DNA of 64,000 nt from Mixta tenebrionis (GCF_006517625.1 NZ_VHQI01000005.1:248341-312340); one strand, 5' to 3'; positions 8,343 through 17,205 are shown, counted from the first letter of the stretch. Notes: a model not told the origin generated them from the letters alone. Program-made: numbers and translations.

Positions 8343-9404
8343 TTACGCTTTAACAATTACGCCGATCGCCAGCGCCCGATCCAGAAAACGAAACAGCAGT
8401 TCCAGCTGTGTGCCATATTTCTGTTCGAACGCCGCTACATCGGCATGCAATTTGTCGTGGCACTCTCTGCACAGAGGGAACACGAACAGGTCGTGGGCTT
8501 TGGTAGCAGTGCCACCCATCCCATGACCGATAACATGATGCGGATCGTCTGCCGGACGGCGACAGCACTCGCAGGGCTGACTTTTAACCCAGCGCGTATA
8601 CTTACCATTCTCCCAGCGGCGGCGCTTAGGCCGTAACATGAACGACCCCGGTGATTCAGGATCTGCGCTCAATGCAATAACCTTTGGCTCCTGCACTACC
8701 TGCTGATTTCCCTGTGGCCTGCACCTTTTTAACGATCCAGCCGTTTTTATCCTCCTCTGCAGGGCGACGGTTGGTCGGTTATCTGCGGCAATAATGTCGC
8801 TTTCTTTATATACAGATGGGAACGGTTCATAGGGCATCTGCATCACTCTGGCTGCCAGTTCTTCCGGAATGGCATCTGACACACCGACATAAATAGCCCA
8901 CCAGCACAGCTCAGCGATCGACAATTCCCGCTCACGATTAAACCGAAGGCCGACCAGCACGGTATCAATGATCCAGTCAATAACGTTACGGCGCGCTATA
9001 CCAGCCAGCAGATCGGTTGACTGCTCGCGAAGTTTATTATCGCAGTGCCAACAGAGCATCATCGCGCCCGGGGCGTGTCGCATGGTCACCAGCTCATGAT
9101 GGTGATAATCCGAATGCGGGTACTGACATTCACCGATATTCCGCTCAAGCCAGTGATCCAGCCCGGAGAGACCACCCGCAGCACGGATCACCCTCTCATC
9201 AGTGAAAAATGGGATCAGCGCTTCATCCTCCGCCAACGGCTGCCGGGCATCAGGAACACGGCCGGTTGACAGCCTGGCCATGTTCTCTGGTTCAGACTCC
9301 ACCAGCACGCGCCCCGCGGAGAAAAGGCGCATTAACTCTTTGCCCGGTTTGAGCAGTACCACGCCAAGGCGTGGCACAACTTCAGGGGTTAGCAGCGCTC
9401 TCAT
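8343..9404 (-). CDS. DUF968 nin-region protein with HNH-like C-terminus
   Basis: 353 residues, the usual size of DUF968 proteins of lambdoid phages. The C-terminal 90 residues have a zinc/HNH-like pattern: CECCRRPADDPHHVIGHG, then LFVFPLCRECHDKLH. The N-terminal two thirds are of unknown function but contain CWHC near residue 118. The start overlaps the stop of the fused methylase gene by 4 bp (ATGA). Confidence 0.8.
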   Translation of the reverse strand: MRALLTPEVVPRLGVVLLKPGKELMRLFSAGRVLVESEPENMARLSTGRVPDARQPLAEDEALIPFFTDERVIRAAGGLSGLDHWLERNIGECQYPHSDYHHHELVTMRHAPGAMMLCWHCDNKLREQSTDLLAGIARRNVIDWIIDTVLVGLRFNRERELSIAELCWWAIYVGVSDAIPEELAARVMQMPYEPFPSVYKESDIIAADNRPTVALQRRIKTAGSLKRCRPQGNQQVVQEPKVIALSADPESPGSFMLRPKRRRWENGKYTRWVKSQPCECCRRPADDPHHVIGHGMGGTATKAHDLFVFPLCRECHDKLHADVAAFEQKYGTQLELLFRFLDRALAIGVIVKA

Positions 9405-12400
9405 ACAGAACCTACCATCGTTGCTATGACATCCGTTGCAGTACCACGAGTGGCGCCCTTACAGGATACAGAGCGACGGGACTTGATATGATGCAGCGTA
9501 AAACCATACTGGCTGTATAGTTCAGCTATACGCGGGGAACCGGAATTACTAATGACTACGCTGGCTCCACGCTGGTGAGCAGCGACACAGCATTCAACCA
9601 ACGCTACCTGCTCGTCCCAATTGAACCCACCAGCAGCATAGGCCGTAAACCCATTGGTTCCAGGCAACGGCTCATACGGAGGATCGCAATAAACTACATC
9701 CCCGGAACCGGCCAAGGCCAGAGTGTGACGGAACCCGGCATGCATGAACACGCAGTTGTGAGCCATTTCAGCGAACGCTTTGATCTCGTTTTCCGGGAAG
9801 TACGGCGCTTTTGGCTTGCCCCAGCCAACATTAAATTGGTTCGACAGGTTATATCGCGTCAATCCGTTGAAACAGTGCCGGTTGAGATACAGGAATGCGG
9901 CAGCGCGCTCAACAGCGCTTAAAGTCTGTGCATTGAACTCACGCCTGATCGACTCGTAACCCTCCGGATTACATAATCTTTCAAACATTACGCGAGCGTG
10001 TTTCTCAACTTCATCAGGCACCACAGCCAGCATCTGATACAGGTTGATCAGATCGGTGTTAACGTCTGCCAGCAGAAAATCAGCGTGGTTGTAGCTGTTC
10101 AGGAATACTGCACCGCCCCCCACAAATGGTTCAATCAGCCGTTTACCCGCTGGGATCATGCGATCCAGTTCAGGCAGCAGGGAATATTTTCCACCAGCCC
10201 ATTTAAGGAACGGGCGCTGCCAGCTGCGTGGAGTTGATTCGGTTTCAACTGGCGCACCATCATCTGTGCTGATATCGCATGCGAATGCTTCACAACTTTC
10301 AGTACAAGAGCCGGAATCATAGCCACCCTTGCTCCTTATCGTTGCTGCAATCTCATCGCGGGAGTGATCAGCAAATAAAGCGATCACACTTTCAAGAGAG
10401 TTGTTCCCGCGATACATGATTTTGTTTTCCTGTTGGCGGCGTTCAACTACCCTCACGGCTGGATCTGTTATCAGTTTCCAGAACTCGGCAGCCATAACCG
10501 GTTCATCGCGTGCCGCGAGGGCAATTTTATTGATTCCTTTTTTGATGCAAAAAACACAGTTTCCCAGATGCTCAGGAATACCCAGGTCAAATGGTTGATC
10601 CTTCCACCATGTGAGAACATCCTGTTTTTCAAATGGACTGATCTCGGCAAGATAGCTGACGCCATCCCTGCTTTTTAACCTTTTGGGTTCATCAGCCCTG
10701 ATGCCTAACCATGTCTGATATTCACCAAACGTGTCCTTACAGTACCGTTCAAAAACTTCCATTTTCATGGTGCGGGTACAGAACGCGCCGTGGACGTATG
10801 GCGTTCCGTATTTCTCGCAAATATCGCGCATCGGCTGAAGGTCTGGGCCTATCTCACTCAATGGAACAATGCGATAGCTGTTTGCTTGCCCGAGCACTGG
10901 GTTAACCACCACGCGAAGGCAGACGAGAGGTATCCCCCAATGAGTCACGAGATCCCGGATAAACTGATAGGTCTCGGGATGCTCTGCTCCGGTATCCATA
11001 AAGGTAAAATGCACGTTCTCCCCGGCCTTGCGTTTCTGTTCCATCAAGTGAACGAGATAAGCCGACGTTCTGCCGCCAGAGAAACTCACGACCTGAGGGA
11101 GTTTGTTAGCGTTAACAGCTATTGCGATACGCTCACCGATCCAGCGCATAACCGGCACAGCCATAGAGTTGCCTATCGCTTTGTAGCGCGGGCCGTCCGG
11201 GCAGGCTGCCGCTTCTTTTCCACGCCAGGGGATCATCGTATGAAAATCAGGAAATCCCTGAAGGCGCTCGCATTCGATCGGTGTAAGACGGCGAACATGC
11301 AGATCAGGTGTCATTGCGGCGGCTGGTTGGCCTCCACCACTCAATGACGGAAGTTTCAGCGTGAATGCCAATTCTATGCTGGCTTTTGGTGTTACATCAG
11401 TTTGCAACGCTATTGCTGGGGCCAGATTAGAACCGCTATTGGCAGCCGTCAGCGTAGGGGCTTGCTCTTCAGCCCAGCCAATGCCACTGGCTTTACTGCC
11501 CTGACCGGGTTTAAATCCATAGCACACGGCATTTTCCTGACCATGATTACGTCCCAGCGTATGTGCCAGTTCCCGGTTAGTATCTGGATCCTGTGTGCCG
11601 TGCACGGCAAATGTCTCGACTTCAAAATCAATACGCTGGCCTTTAGCCGTCAGGCATGCTGCAACATCTATATTTCCGCTGGTATTACCGCCGCCAAAAG
11701 CAAGTACGTTCATGCCGCGATCAGCACAAGGCGATGAATCATGGCGAGCAGTTAACGTGCCAGCGATTTCGTCCCCGTATTGAGTTTGTGAACCAACGAC
11801 GGCATAGGTTTCCAGATCCTCGGCGGTGCTGTCGTTTTCTTTCGCAAGAAGAGTACGTGAAACATCAGAGTAAGCATCCGACACAAGGCCAGAGCCACGC
11901 TGGCTAAAAATCTCCTGATTGCTGGCACCAATACCACCAATGTTGTTGGACTGGTTCAGGGTTGGGTGTGGGTTGGCCGGGTTATCCCAGTGACTACCGC
12001 TGTCAGCGCGTTTTCCAGCATAACTGGCAACTTCCGATTGCGTTTCTCGGCGCGGCGGAGTATCCCGGCGCACGCTGTCGAACTCAAAAAGTACCGCTGC
12101 GGGATCGAAGTTTTTTCGAGAACTTGCGACAACGAACACACGGCGGCGGCGTTGGGCCACTCCGAAAAATTGAGCGTCAAGGACGCGCCAGGCAACAACC
12201 CTTTGTGGTCCAGACACACAACCTGCGTGCGTCCATTTTCCCCCTGCTGGCTGCAGCTCACTGCTTTCCCCGGCAAGTCCTGCCAGAAAACAGCCAAACG
12301 CGTTGTCTTTGCTACTGAGAACGCCGGGGACGTTTTCCCAGACGATGATGGCTTCTTCTTCTCCGCGTTCGCGGCGTTTGTCGTCAATTTCATTCGCTAA

Positions 12401-12700
12401 TTCCACGTAAGAAAGGGTTAACTGCCCGCGCTCGTCGCCCAGGCCATTGCGCAAACCGGCAATACTGAAAGCCTGGCAAGGCGTACCGCCCACCAGCACA
12501 TCTGGCGCTGCAACGTCACCAGATCGCACCGCAGTAGCGATTTTTGTCATATCGCCAAGATTGGTTACATCAGGCCAGTGATGGGCAAGTACCGCAGACG
12601 GAAAGGCTTCGATTTCAGCAAACCACGCTGGCTGCCAGCCCAATGATTCCCAGGCAACACTTGCAGCTTCAATGCCACTACATACAGATCCGTATCTCAT
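9401..12700 (-). CDS. Three-domain fusion: C5 cytosine methylase, PAPS-reductase-like, Dam adenine methylase
   Basis: One uninterrupted frame of 1099 residues. Residues 1-530 are a C5 cytosine methylase: motif I SVCSGIEAAS (5-14), GGTPCQ with catalytic Cys75, ENV (122-124), QRRRR (183-187), ERLQGFPD (478-485) and AIGNSMAVPV (508-517). Residues 535-810 are a CysH/PAPS-reductase-like PP-loop domain: SFSGGRTSA (539-547), LGIRADE (665-671), CVFC (715-718) and a trailing Cys cluster (799, 803, 808). Residues 825-1099 are a Dam-type enzyme: FLKWAGGKYSLL (831-842), LIEPFVGGGAVF (855-866) and CDPPY (1005-1009). The linkers are short. It overlaps replication gene P at its start and DUF968 at its end by 4 bp each. 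Confidence 0.9.
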   Translation of the reverse strand: MRYGSVCSGIEAASVAWESLGWQPAWFAEIEAFPSAVLAHHWPDVTNLGDMTKIATAVRSGDVAAPDVLVGGTPCQAFSIAGLRNGLGDERGQLTLSYVELANEIDDKRRERGEEEAIIVWENVPGVLSSKDNAFGCFLAGLAGESSELQPAGGKWTHAGCVSGPQRVVAWRVLDAQFFGVAQRRRRVFVVASSRKNFDPAAVLFEFDSVRRDTPPRRETQSEVASYAGKRADSGSHWDNPANPHPTLNQSNNIGGIGASNQEIFSQRGSGLVSDAYSDVSRTLLAKENDSTAEDLETYAVVGSQTQYGDEIAGTLTARHDSSPCADRGMNVLAFGGGNTSGNIDVAACLTAKGQRIDFEVETFAVHGTQDPDTNRELAHTLGRNHGQENAVCYGFKPGQGSKASGIGWAEEQAPTLTAANSGSNLAPAIALQTDVTPKASIELAFTLKLPSLSGGGQPAAAMTPDLHVRRLTPIECERLQGFPDFHTMIPWRGKEAAACPDGPRYKAIGNSMAVPVMRWIGERIAIAVNANKLPQVVSFSGGRTSAYLVHLMEQKRKAGENVHFTFMDTGAEHPETYQFIRDLVTHWGIPLVCLRVVVNPVLGQANSYRIVPLSEIGPDLQPMRDICEKYGTPYVHGAFCTRTMKMEVFERYCKDTFGEYQTWLGIRADEPKRLKSRDGVSYLAEISPFEKQDVLTWWKDQPFDLGIPEHLGNCVFCIKKGINKIALAARDEPVMAAEFWKLITDPAVRVVERRQQENKIMYRGNNSLESVIALFADHSRDEIAATIRSKGGYDSGSCTESCEAFACDISTDDGAPVETESTPRSWQRPFLKWAGGKYSLLPELDRMIPAGKRLIEPFVGGGAVFLNSYNHADFLLADVNTDLINLYQMLAVVPDEVEKHARVMFERLCNPEGYESIRREFNAQTLSAVERAAAFLYLNRHCFNGLTRYNLSNQFNVGWGKPKAPYFPENEIKAFAEMAHNCVFMHAGFRHTLALAGSGDVVYCDPPYEPLPGTNGFTAYAAGGFNWDEQVALVECCVAAHQRGASVVISNSGSPRIAELYSQYGFTLHHIKSRRSVSCKGATRGTATDVIATMVGSV

Positions 12701-13425
12701 TTACCCGCCCCGCCCTGCTGCCTTGCTCTGATACGTGCCAGAAATGCATCACCAGCCTGTCGAAAAGCCGCTGAGCCTGTAGGATCAAGAAGGTCTGCCG
12801 CAGATGGTGGGCGGCGTTTATCCGCCAGTTGCATTACTGGTTTCGGGATCCCCCTTCCGGCTTCCAGCTCACGCTCCCACTTGCGCATATGGGATTTAAT
12901 CGACCGTAACACCTCAGCTTCGGTGTAGTTGTGCTGGTGCATCAGGTGGCGAACATCCAGGACGACCCAATACATAACGTCATGGGCCCATGGAAAGTCT
13001 TCCGGGGTTGCGTATTGATGGCGCTCACGCGCATAACGCTGAAACTCATCCATAACGTCATCATCAGAAGGCAAACCAGCAGCGAGGCGGGCGCTCTCAC
13101 GACACCACCCAATGAATTTGCCGCAGGACGGCCAAAAGTCATTACCCTGCTGGCGCGCCATGCGCATCCCGGCACGAAGCTGCTCAACGGTCGTAATGCC
13201 ATTTTCGGCAAAAGCCAGAATCCACTGCCGCTTCATGGCGGCCACGTCCTCAGCCGTCCGCAATACCGTGTTCTGTGCCGCCGGGAAGATCCGCAGAAGA
13301 TTTTCAAACAGCGCATCCACCAGCTTTTCGGCTTCGGCATTGACCACTCGCTGTTGCTGGTGGCCCATCATGTGCGCCAGCATGCCAGCGTCACGGTTAT
13401 TGACTGCTGAAATCAGTTTGTTCAT
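12697..13425 (-). CDS. Phage replication protein P (helicase loader)
   Basis: 242 residues. Lambda P-like: the body contains NTVLRTAEDVAAMKRQWILAFAENGI, GNDFWPSCGKFIGWCRE and a basic C-terminal tail. P recruits host DnaB to the O-bound origin. It overlaps replication gene O by 4 bp, as in lambda, and is followed with a 4-bp overlap by the fused methylase. Confidence 0.87.
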   Translation of the reverse strand: MNKLISAVNNRDAGMLAHMMGHQQQRVVNAEAEKLVDALFENLLRIFPAAQNTVLRTAEDVAAMKRQWILAFAENGITTVEQLRAGMRMARQQGNDFWPSCGKFIGWCRESARLAAGLPSDDDVMDEFQRYARERHQYATPEDFPWAHDVMYWVVLDVRHLMHQHNYTEAEVLRSIKSHMRKWERELEAGRGIPKPVMQLADKRRPPSAADLLDPTGSAAFRQAGDAFLARIRARQQGGAGK

Positions 13426-14408
13426 AGCGTGTTCTCCCAGGCTTCAGGGCTATTCCAGTGACCGCCGCTGACGGGGCCGGATTGCTGCGGCGCTGCTGAC
13501 GCGCTGAGTTTTAACGAGAGTTCATCCCATTTTTCTCGCAGCTTTGACGGGCTGAGGATGTTCTTGCACCAGAACTTGTCCTGGTTAGCGCGTTTAAACA
13601 GCGAGCAGATTTGTTTATGCGTCCTGCCATCCTGCGCCACCATCAAACGCACTTCGTTCGCCCATGCGGTCCAGTTTGGCTCTCTGGGACGAACCACCTC
13701 ACCGTCGGCTTCTGCCGCCCGCTCGTACATCACGATAATTTTTCCCCAGATAAACTCAGCGCAGGTCAGATCGTCCCTGCTGCCCCACTGACGTTTCTTC
13801 GCACTGAAGACAACCGCTTCGGGATGTCGGGAAGTGAAATTCTCCTCTGAAGAATCATCATCGGAATCTTCGTCCGGTGGCGTAGCACCCGGACAAGAAG
13901 ATCCCTTATCTGACGGATCAGTAGTTACTGACGGATCGGGGTCAACCATTGACCCCTTAGCCGGGCTGGAATCATCGTCCGTTGATACACCAACGGTTGA
14001 TGGGTCAATATTTGACGGGTCAACCGTTAACCCGTCATTTATTGAGGGGTCAATAATTGGGGGGATGGTGCGTGTACTGCGCTTTTTCGCCTTGTTTGCC
14101 GTTCTGGCTACAGAAGCGGCAGCTTCCAGTTTGTCGACGTTGATCTGGTAAACATTACTCAGGTTGCGACCGCCAGACTTACGCTCGGTCTTCGTCAGCC
14201 AGCCATCACGCTCCAGCTCATCAATTGCCGCCGAGACTGTGGTTTTACTTTTAGCACCGATCTGGCGCTGGATGGTTTCCACCGCCGGCCACGATAACCC
14301 TTCATCGTTGCTGTAATCAGCCAGACGCGCCATGACAGCCACGCGAGAAAGTATCAGGCCAGCATGCGCGCACCCTTCCCATACAAGGCCATGAAGTTTG
14401 CTGCTCAC
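13422..14408 (-). CDS. Phage replication protein O-like (HTH + C-terminal domain)
   Basis: 328 residues from a GTG at 14408 preceded by GAGG; this start overlaps the DUF4222 stop (GTGA). Residues about 10-95 form a winged helix (SWPAVETIQRQIGAKSKTTVSAAIDELERDGWL). A low-complexity acidic linker follows (120-200, rich in D, P, S, T with repeated 'DPS' units), then a C-terminal domain with WTAWANEVRLMVAQDGRTHKQI resembling the DnaB/P-contacting part of phage replication proteins. The origin iterons usual inside O genes were not obvious. Confidence 0.82.
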   Translation of the reverse strand: MSSKLHGLVWEGCAHAGLILSRVAVMARLADYSNDEGLSWPAVETIQRQIGAKSKTTVSAAIDELERDGWLTKTERKSGGRNLSNVYQINVDKLEAAASVARTANKAKKRSTRTIPPIIDPSINDGLTVDPSNIDPSTVGVSTDDDSSPAKGSMVDPDPSVTTDPSDKGSSCPGATPPDEDSDDDSSEENFTSRHPEAVVFSAKKRQWGSRDDLTCAEFIWGKIIVMYERAAEADGEVVRPREPNWTAWANEVRLMVAQDGRTHKQICSLFKRANQDKFWCKNILSPSKLREKWDELSLKLSASAAPQQSGPVSGGHWNSPEAWENTL

Positions 14409-14584
14409 TTGTCCATCCTCTTGAATCTTGCGCGGAACACAATCAGCGGCGCTACGCACTCCCATTCGTAACCCGGGCGGCGGTAGATAACACGCTGTCC
14501 GGCTGCGTCATAACCCGTCACATTCACGACAATGCCGTGATGATCCCGGTAATATCGGTTCAGGGGTTGAATATGCTCTGTCAC
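14405..14584 (-). CDS. DUF4222 small phage protein
   Basis: 59 residues, GTG start, read directly from the minus strand: begins TEHIQPLNRYYRDHHG and ends VFRARFKRMDK, with the YRRPGYEWECVAPL core typical of DUF4222. It begins 2 bp after the Rha stop and ends overlapping the GTG of the O-like gene (GTGA), so it fills an otherwise unexplained gap and is translationally coupled on both sides. Function unknown. Confidence 0.75.
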   Translation of the reverse strand: MTEHIQPLNRYYRDHHGIVVNVTGYDAAGQRVIYRRPGYEWECVAPLIVFRARFKRMDK

Positions 14585-14585
14585 G

Positions 14586-15299
14586 TTAGCCCCCCATCAA
14601 TTCGGAGGCGTAGCGCTCGGCGATCCACTGGACGCCACGAGGTGTTACGCGGGTTTGCGTATAGGCATGACCGAAATCAGACGTGCCGGTTTTGACAGTG
14701 AACAGGCCATCACGCTGCCGCAGGGCATGAGGTAGCAGATTGCCGGACTGGCGGAACAAAACCTTGTCACGCAGCAGCACGTCGATCATCGCTTTTTCCG
14801 GCATGTTAAGGATCTTCGCCGTCTCACGCAGGCTTTTGGCGCCACCAGCCTCGACATATTGTTCGACAAAAGCGACTTTTGGCGCGTCCAACTGGGCTTT
14901 ACTTTCAAGGCGTGCGTTTTGCTCTGCCATATCTGCGGCCAGGCGTAGTGCTTCCGGTAGGGTCTGCGGCATTGGCGCACACTCCCCTTCCAGCTCACGC
15001 AGGCGACGGATTATTTTCATGCGTAGAATGGCGCTATAACCGGCAATCAGGCATTCAGTGTGCTCTCGGTCTAGGCGATATTCTCGGTAAGTCTGGTTGT
15101 TCTGGGGGTGTGTCCAGAAGTGGGCATACCCTTCTGGGCACTCTCCAAGCTGCTCCAGCATCGACTCAATGTCACGAACAACATGCTTATGCTGTTTCTG
15201 AGTGAGCATAGCTATCTCGCGGCTGCTCATTTTTATCTGGCTGGAAGTAAATACAGGCGAGAGAGCACCACCAGCGTTCTGATTCATTTGCTGTACCAT
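14586..15299 (-). CDS. Rha-family phage regulatory protein with KilA-C domain
   Basis: 237 residues. The N-terminal 100 residues are a Rha domain (MSSREIAMLTQKQHKHVVRD, then NNQTYREYRLDREHTECLIAGY). The C-terminal half, after LPEALRLAADMAEQNARLE, is the KilA-C antirepressor type (AKILNMPEKAMIDVLLRDKVLFR, TRVTPRGVQWIAERY). Start chosen on the GGAGGG 7 nt upstream. Rha proteins interfere with growth in hosts lacking IHF; the joined KilA-C part suggests a regulatory or antirepressor role. Confidence 0.85.
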   Translation of the reverse strand: MVQQMNQNAGGALSPVFTSSQIKMSSREIAMLTQKQHKHVVRDIESMLEQLGECPEGYAHFWTHPQNNQTYREYRLDREHTECLIAGYSAILRMKIIRRLRELEGECAPMPQTLPEALRLAADMAEQNARLESKAQLDAPKVAFVEQYVEAGGAKSLRETAKILNMPEKAMIDVLLRDKVLFRQSGNLLPHALRQRDGLFTVKTGTSDFGHAYTQTRVTPRGVQWIAERYASELMGG

Positions 15300-15463
15300 T
15301 CTGCGACCCTCCTGTTGAATACACCTACAATTCCAGCTGCCCGCTTGTAGTTACATGGCACCCAGCGGCCTGATACCATGCGTTCATACCGAAACAAAGG
15401 AACGCCCGGAACAGAGTGCATCCTGAGTTGCGGCAAATGACAATTTGCGGTTAAATTGCTCAT
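15284..15463 (-). CDS. Small basic phage protein, unknown function
   Basis: 59 residues from the ATG at 15463 (GGAG 8 nt upstream). Sequence rich in Arg (FRYERMVSGRWVPCNYKRAAG). It overlaps the start of rha by 16 bp. A similar short protein is common between CII-type and Rha genes, but I know of no assigned function. Confidence 0.6.
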   Translation of the reverse strand: MSNLTANCHLPQLRMHSVPGVPLFRYERMVSGRWVPCNYKRAAGIVGVFNRRVAEWYSK

Positions 15464-15526
15464 GCGGATTTCTCCATACACATAGATTTATCTGCCACGG
15501 CGCCCGGAGCTGCACACTCGCGGGCG

Positions 15527-15988
15527 TCACTTCTTTTTACGGCCAAACAGCGTGACAATGGCGCGAATCTCTTCTTCACGCGCGGCCAGGTGGCGGCGGT
15601 GATGCTCGTAAATCTCGTCTGCTTCATGTTTCTCGATCACTCCATCTTCCAGAGCCTGTTCAATGATCTGGTCAACCTGACCGCGCGCGGCGGCGGTACG
15701 CATTGCCCTGCTGAATAAGTCAACACGATCCAGGTCTTCCAGGTTAGGAACCTCCACCAGCAGCGCACCACGGCGGTGGGCGAAATAATCAGCCAGGGCA
15801 GATGTGCCGGAGATATCCTCCATTGCCTCCAGTTCGACCACTTCAAAGAAGCGGCAACCGTTCTTCTCATACAAATTGTTGTTGAACTGCGTCATAGTCA
15901 TACCCAACGCGCCAGCCATCGCTTCACGCCCGCCAGGGACTACCTTGCACATCGCTTTTACTACTTCTTTAAGACTTTGCTCTACCAT
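15527..15988 (-). CDS. CII/YmfL-like phage regulator
   Basis: 153 residues from the ATG at 15988 (AAGGAAAA upstream). The N-terminus EQSLKEVVKAMCKVVPGGREAMAGALGMTMTQFNNNLYEKNG has the YmfL / phage regulatory CII-type helix-turn-helix; the C-terminal half is helical and charged. Position right after cro in the pR operon is that of CII. It may activate lysogeny promoters; no target site identified. Confidence 0.75.
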   Translation of the reverse strand: MVEQSLKEVVKAMCKVVPGGREAMAGALGMTMTQFNNNLYEKNGCRFFEVVELEAMEDISGTSALADYFAHRRGALLVEVPNLEDLDRVDLFSRAMRTAAARGQVDQIIEQALEDGVIEKHEADEIYEHHRRHLAAREEEIRAIVTLFGRKKK

Positions 15989-16029
15989 CACGTTTTCCTT
16001 TTGGTAGTTTAAAAACAACAATAAGTTGC

Positions 16030-16278
16030 TTATTCTGGTTCTGAGGTTGGTAACCCATCCTGAACATTTGGATAAATATCAGGCCGCAGCTGATGGGGAG
16101 TTACACTCCAGTTACCCCACTGACAAAGCTGAATCACACGTTCAGATGGAACACGATTTTTAGCAATCCAGTTAGCAACTGATTGAACTGACTGAAATTC
16201 AAAACGACGAGACACCTCTGAAATAGAACCAACTGAACGAACAGCTTTATCCGTAACGTTCTTGTGCTTGCTGGACAT
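16030..16278 (-). CDS. Cro-like (YdaS-type) DNA-binding protein
   Basis: 82 residues from the ATG at 16278 (AAGGAG 5-6 nt upstream; an in-frame GTG 6 bp earlier is less likely). The helix-turn-helix lies in EVSRRFEFQSVQSVANWIAKNRVPSERVIQLCQWG, the YdaS/Cro pattern. First gene of the pR operon, divergent from the CI repressor, with the operator CTACT-N3-AGTAG between them. Confidence 0.82.
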   Translation of the reverse strand: MSSKHKNVTDKAVRSVGSISEVSRRFEFQSVQSVANWIAKNRVPSERVIQLCQWGNWSVTPHQLRPDIYPNVQDGLPTSEPE

Positions 16279-16307
16279 ATCCACTCCTTATTGATTTGGT
16301 CAACCCC

Positions 16308-16336
16308 ATACTACTTATAGTAGCAAATAATCGCAA
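16308..16336 (-). promoter_or_regulatory. pR promoter with CI/Cro operator
   Basis: On the minus strand TTGCGA (16336-16331), a 17-bp spacer and TAGTAT (16313-16308). The palindrome CTACT-TAT-AGTAG (16311-16323) overlaps the -10 element and spacer. The same palindrome geometry recurs at the pL promoter. Confidence 0.7.
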
Positions 16337-16348
16337 CTTAAAATAGAA

Positions 16349-17068
16349 ATGACAACTATGGCTTGCGGGCTTAACCTTCTACTTATGGTGGAAGAAACTA
16401 AATACAAAGACTTTGCCGACAGGCTAAACAAGTCGCTCCAGAAGCATGCTCTGGGGGTAAAGGAATTATCAGAACTCAGTGGTGTCTCGTATGAGATGGC
16501 GCGGCGCTATACTCTGGGTACTGCAAAGCCTCGGGACGAGAAGATGATTAGGATTGCGGATCGACTATCAGTCTCCCCAGCTTATCTGGACTATGGCGTG
16601 CCACTTCACGGCGGGGATGAAGCACCATCCGGGACTGTTCGAATTCAACAGCTTGATGTTCATGCTTCGGCTGGATGCGGTTATATAAATCAACCGTTTC
16701 CAACAATTATCAGTTCTATTGAGATACCTGAAGAACGAATATTCGAGCTTTTTGGACGCAGGAGCTTAGATGGCATTGAATTGATAAACGTCGATGGTGA
16801 CAGCATGATGCCAACTCTCTGCCCGAAAGATTTACTCTTCATTGATCGTAGAATTGATCACTTCAATGGTGACGGGGTTTACGTTTTTAACTTTGAAGAT
16901 TCAACTTTTGTGAAACGCCTACAAAAAGTAAAGGGTCGAAGGCTTGCCGTTCTCTCTGACAATGACAAGTACCCCCCGTTCTTTATTGAAGAACATGAAA
17001 TGAATGAACTTTACTTTTTCGGTAAGCTTATTAGATGCTTACCACTAAAGATGCTTGAGTTTGGCTAA
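16349..17068 (+). CDS. CI-type prophage repressor (HTH + S24 peptidase)
   Basis: 239 residues. N-terminal HTH_XRE (VKELSELSGVSYEMARRYTLGTAKP); C-terminal LexA/CI peptidase with an Ala-Gly cleavage site (VHASAGCGY), nucleophile serine in VDGDSMMPTL and the general-base lysine in TFVKRLQKV. It represses pR and pL and is cleaved on RecA activation. The start is uncertain: ATGs at 16349, 16358 and 16385 all lack a strong Shine-Dalgarno; the last gives a standard N-terminus (VEETKYKDFADRL). It may be translated from a leaderless or short-leader message. Confidence 0.9.
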   Translation: MTTMACGLNLLLMVEETKYKDFADRLNKSLQKHALGVKELSELSGVSYEMARRYTLGTAKPRDEKMIRIADRLSVSPAYLDYGVPLHGGDEAPSGTVRIQQLDVHASAGCGYINQPFPTIISSIEIPEERIFELFGRRSLDGIELINVDGDSMMPTLCPKDLLFIDRRIDHFNGDGVYVFNFEDSTFVKRLQKVKGRRLAVLSDNDKYPPFFIEEHEMNELYFFGKLIRCLPLKMLEFG

Positions 17069-17087
17069 ATTTAAAAACACTTCCACA

Positions 17088-17109
17088 ACCGGCTAACGCC
17101 GGTTTTTTT
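17088..17109 (+). terminator. Rho-independent terminator after CI
   Basis: Perfect stem ACCGGC, loop TAAC, GCCGGT, followed by seven T. Confidence 0.85.
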
Positions 17110-17175
17110 ATGTCCTAAATTCAACCTCTTCCCGATAAAAAACTACTTCAACTAAAAATATACTACTTTTTGTTG

Positions 17176-17205
17176 TTGATTTTATCTACTTAAAGTAGCT
17201 ATAGT
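17176..17205 (+). promoter_or_regulatory. pL promoter with CI/Cro operator
   Basis: TTGATT (17176-17181), 18-bp spacer, TATAGT (17200-17205). The palindrome CTACT-TAA-AGTAG (17186-17198) lies within the spacer; additional CTACT half-sites occur at 17143 and 17163. Drives the rightward operon ending in int. Confidence 0.7.

Noticed and set aside
9401-12700. Three separate methylase and reductase genes
   Set aside because: No stop codon or frame change separates the domains, so I report one fused gene, with the caveat of possible sequence error.
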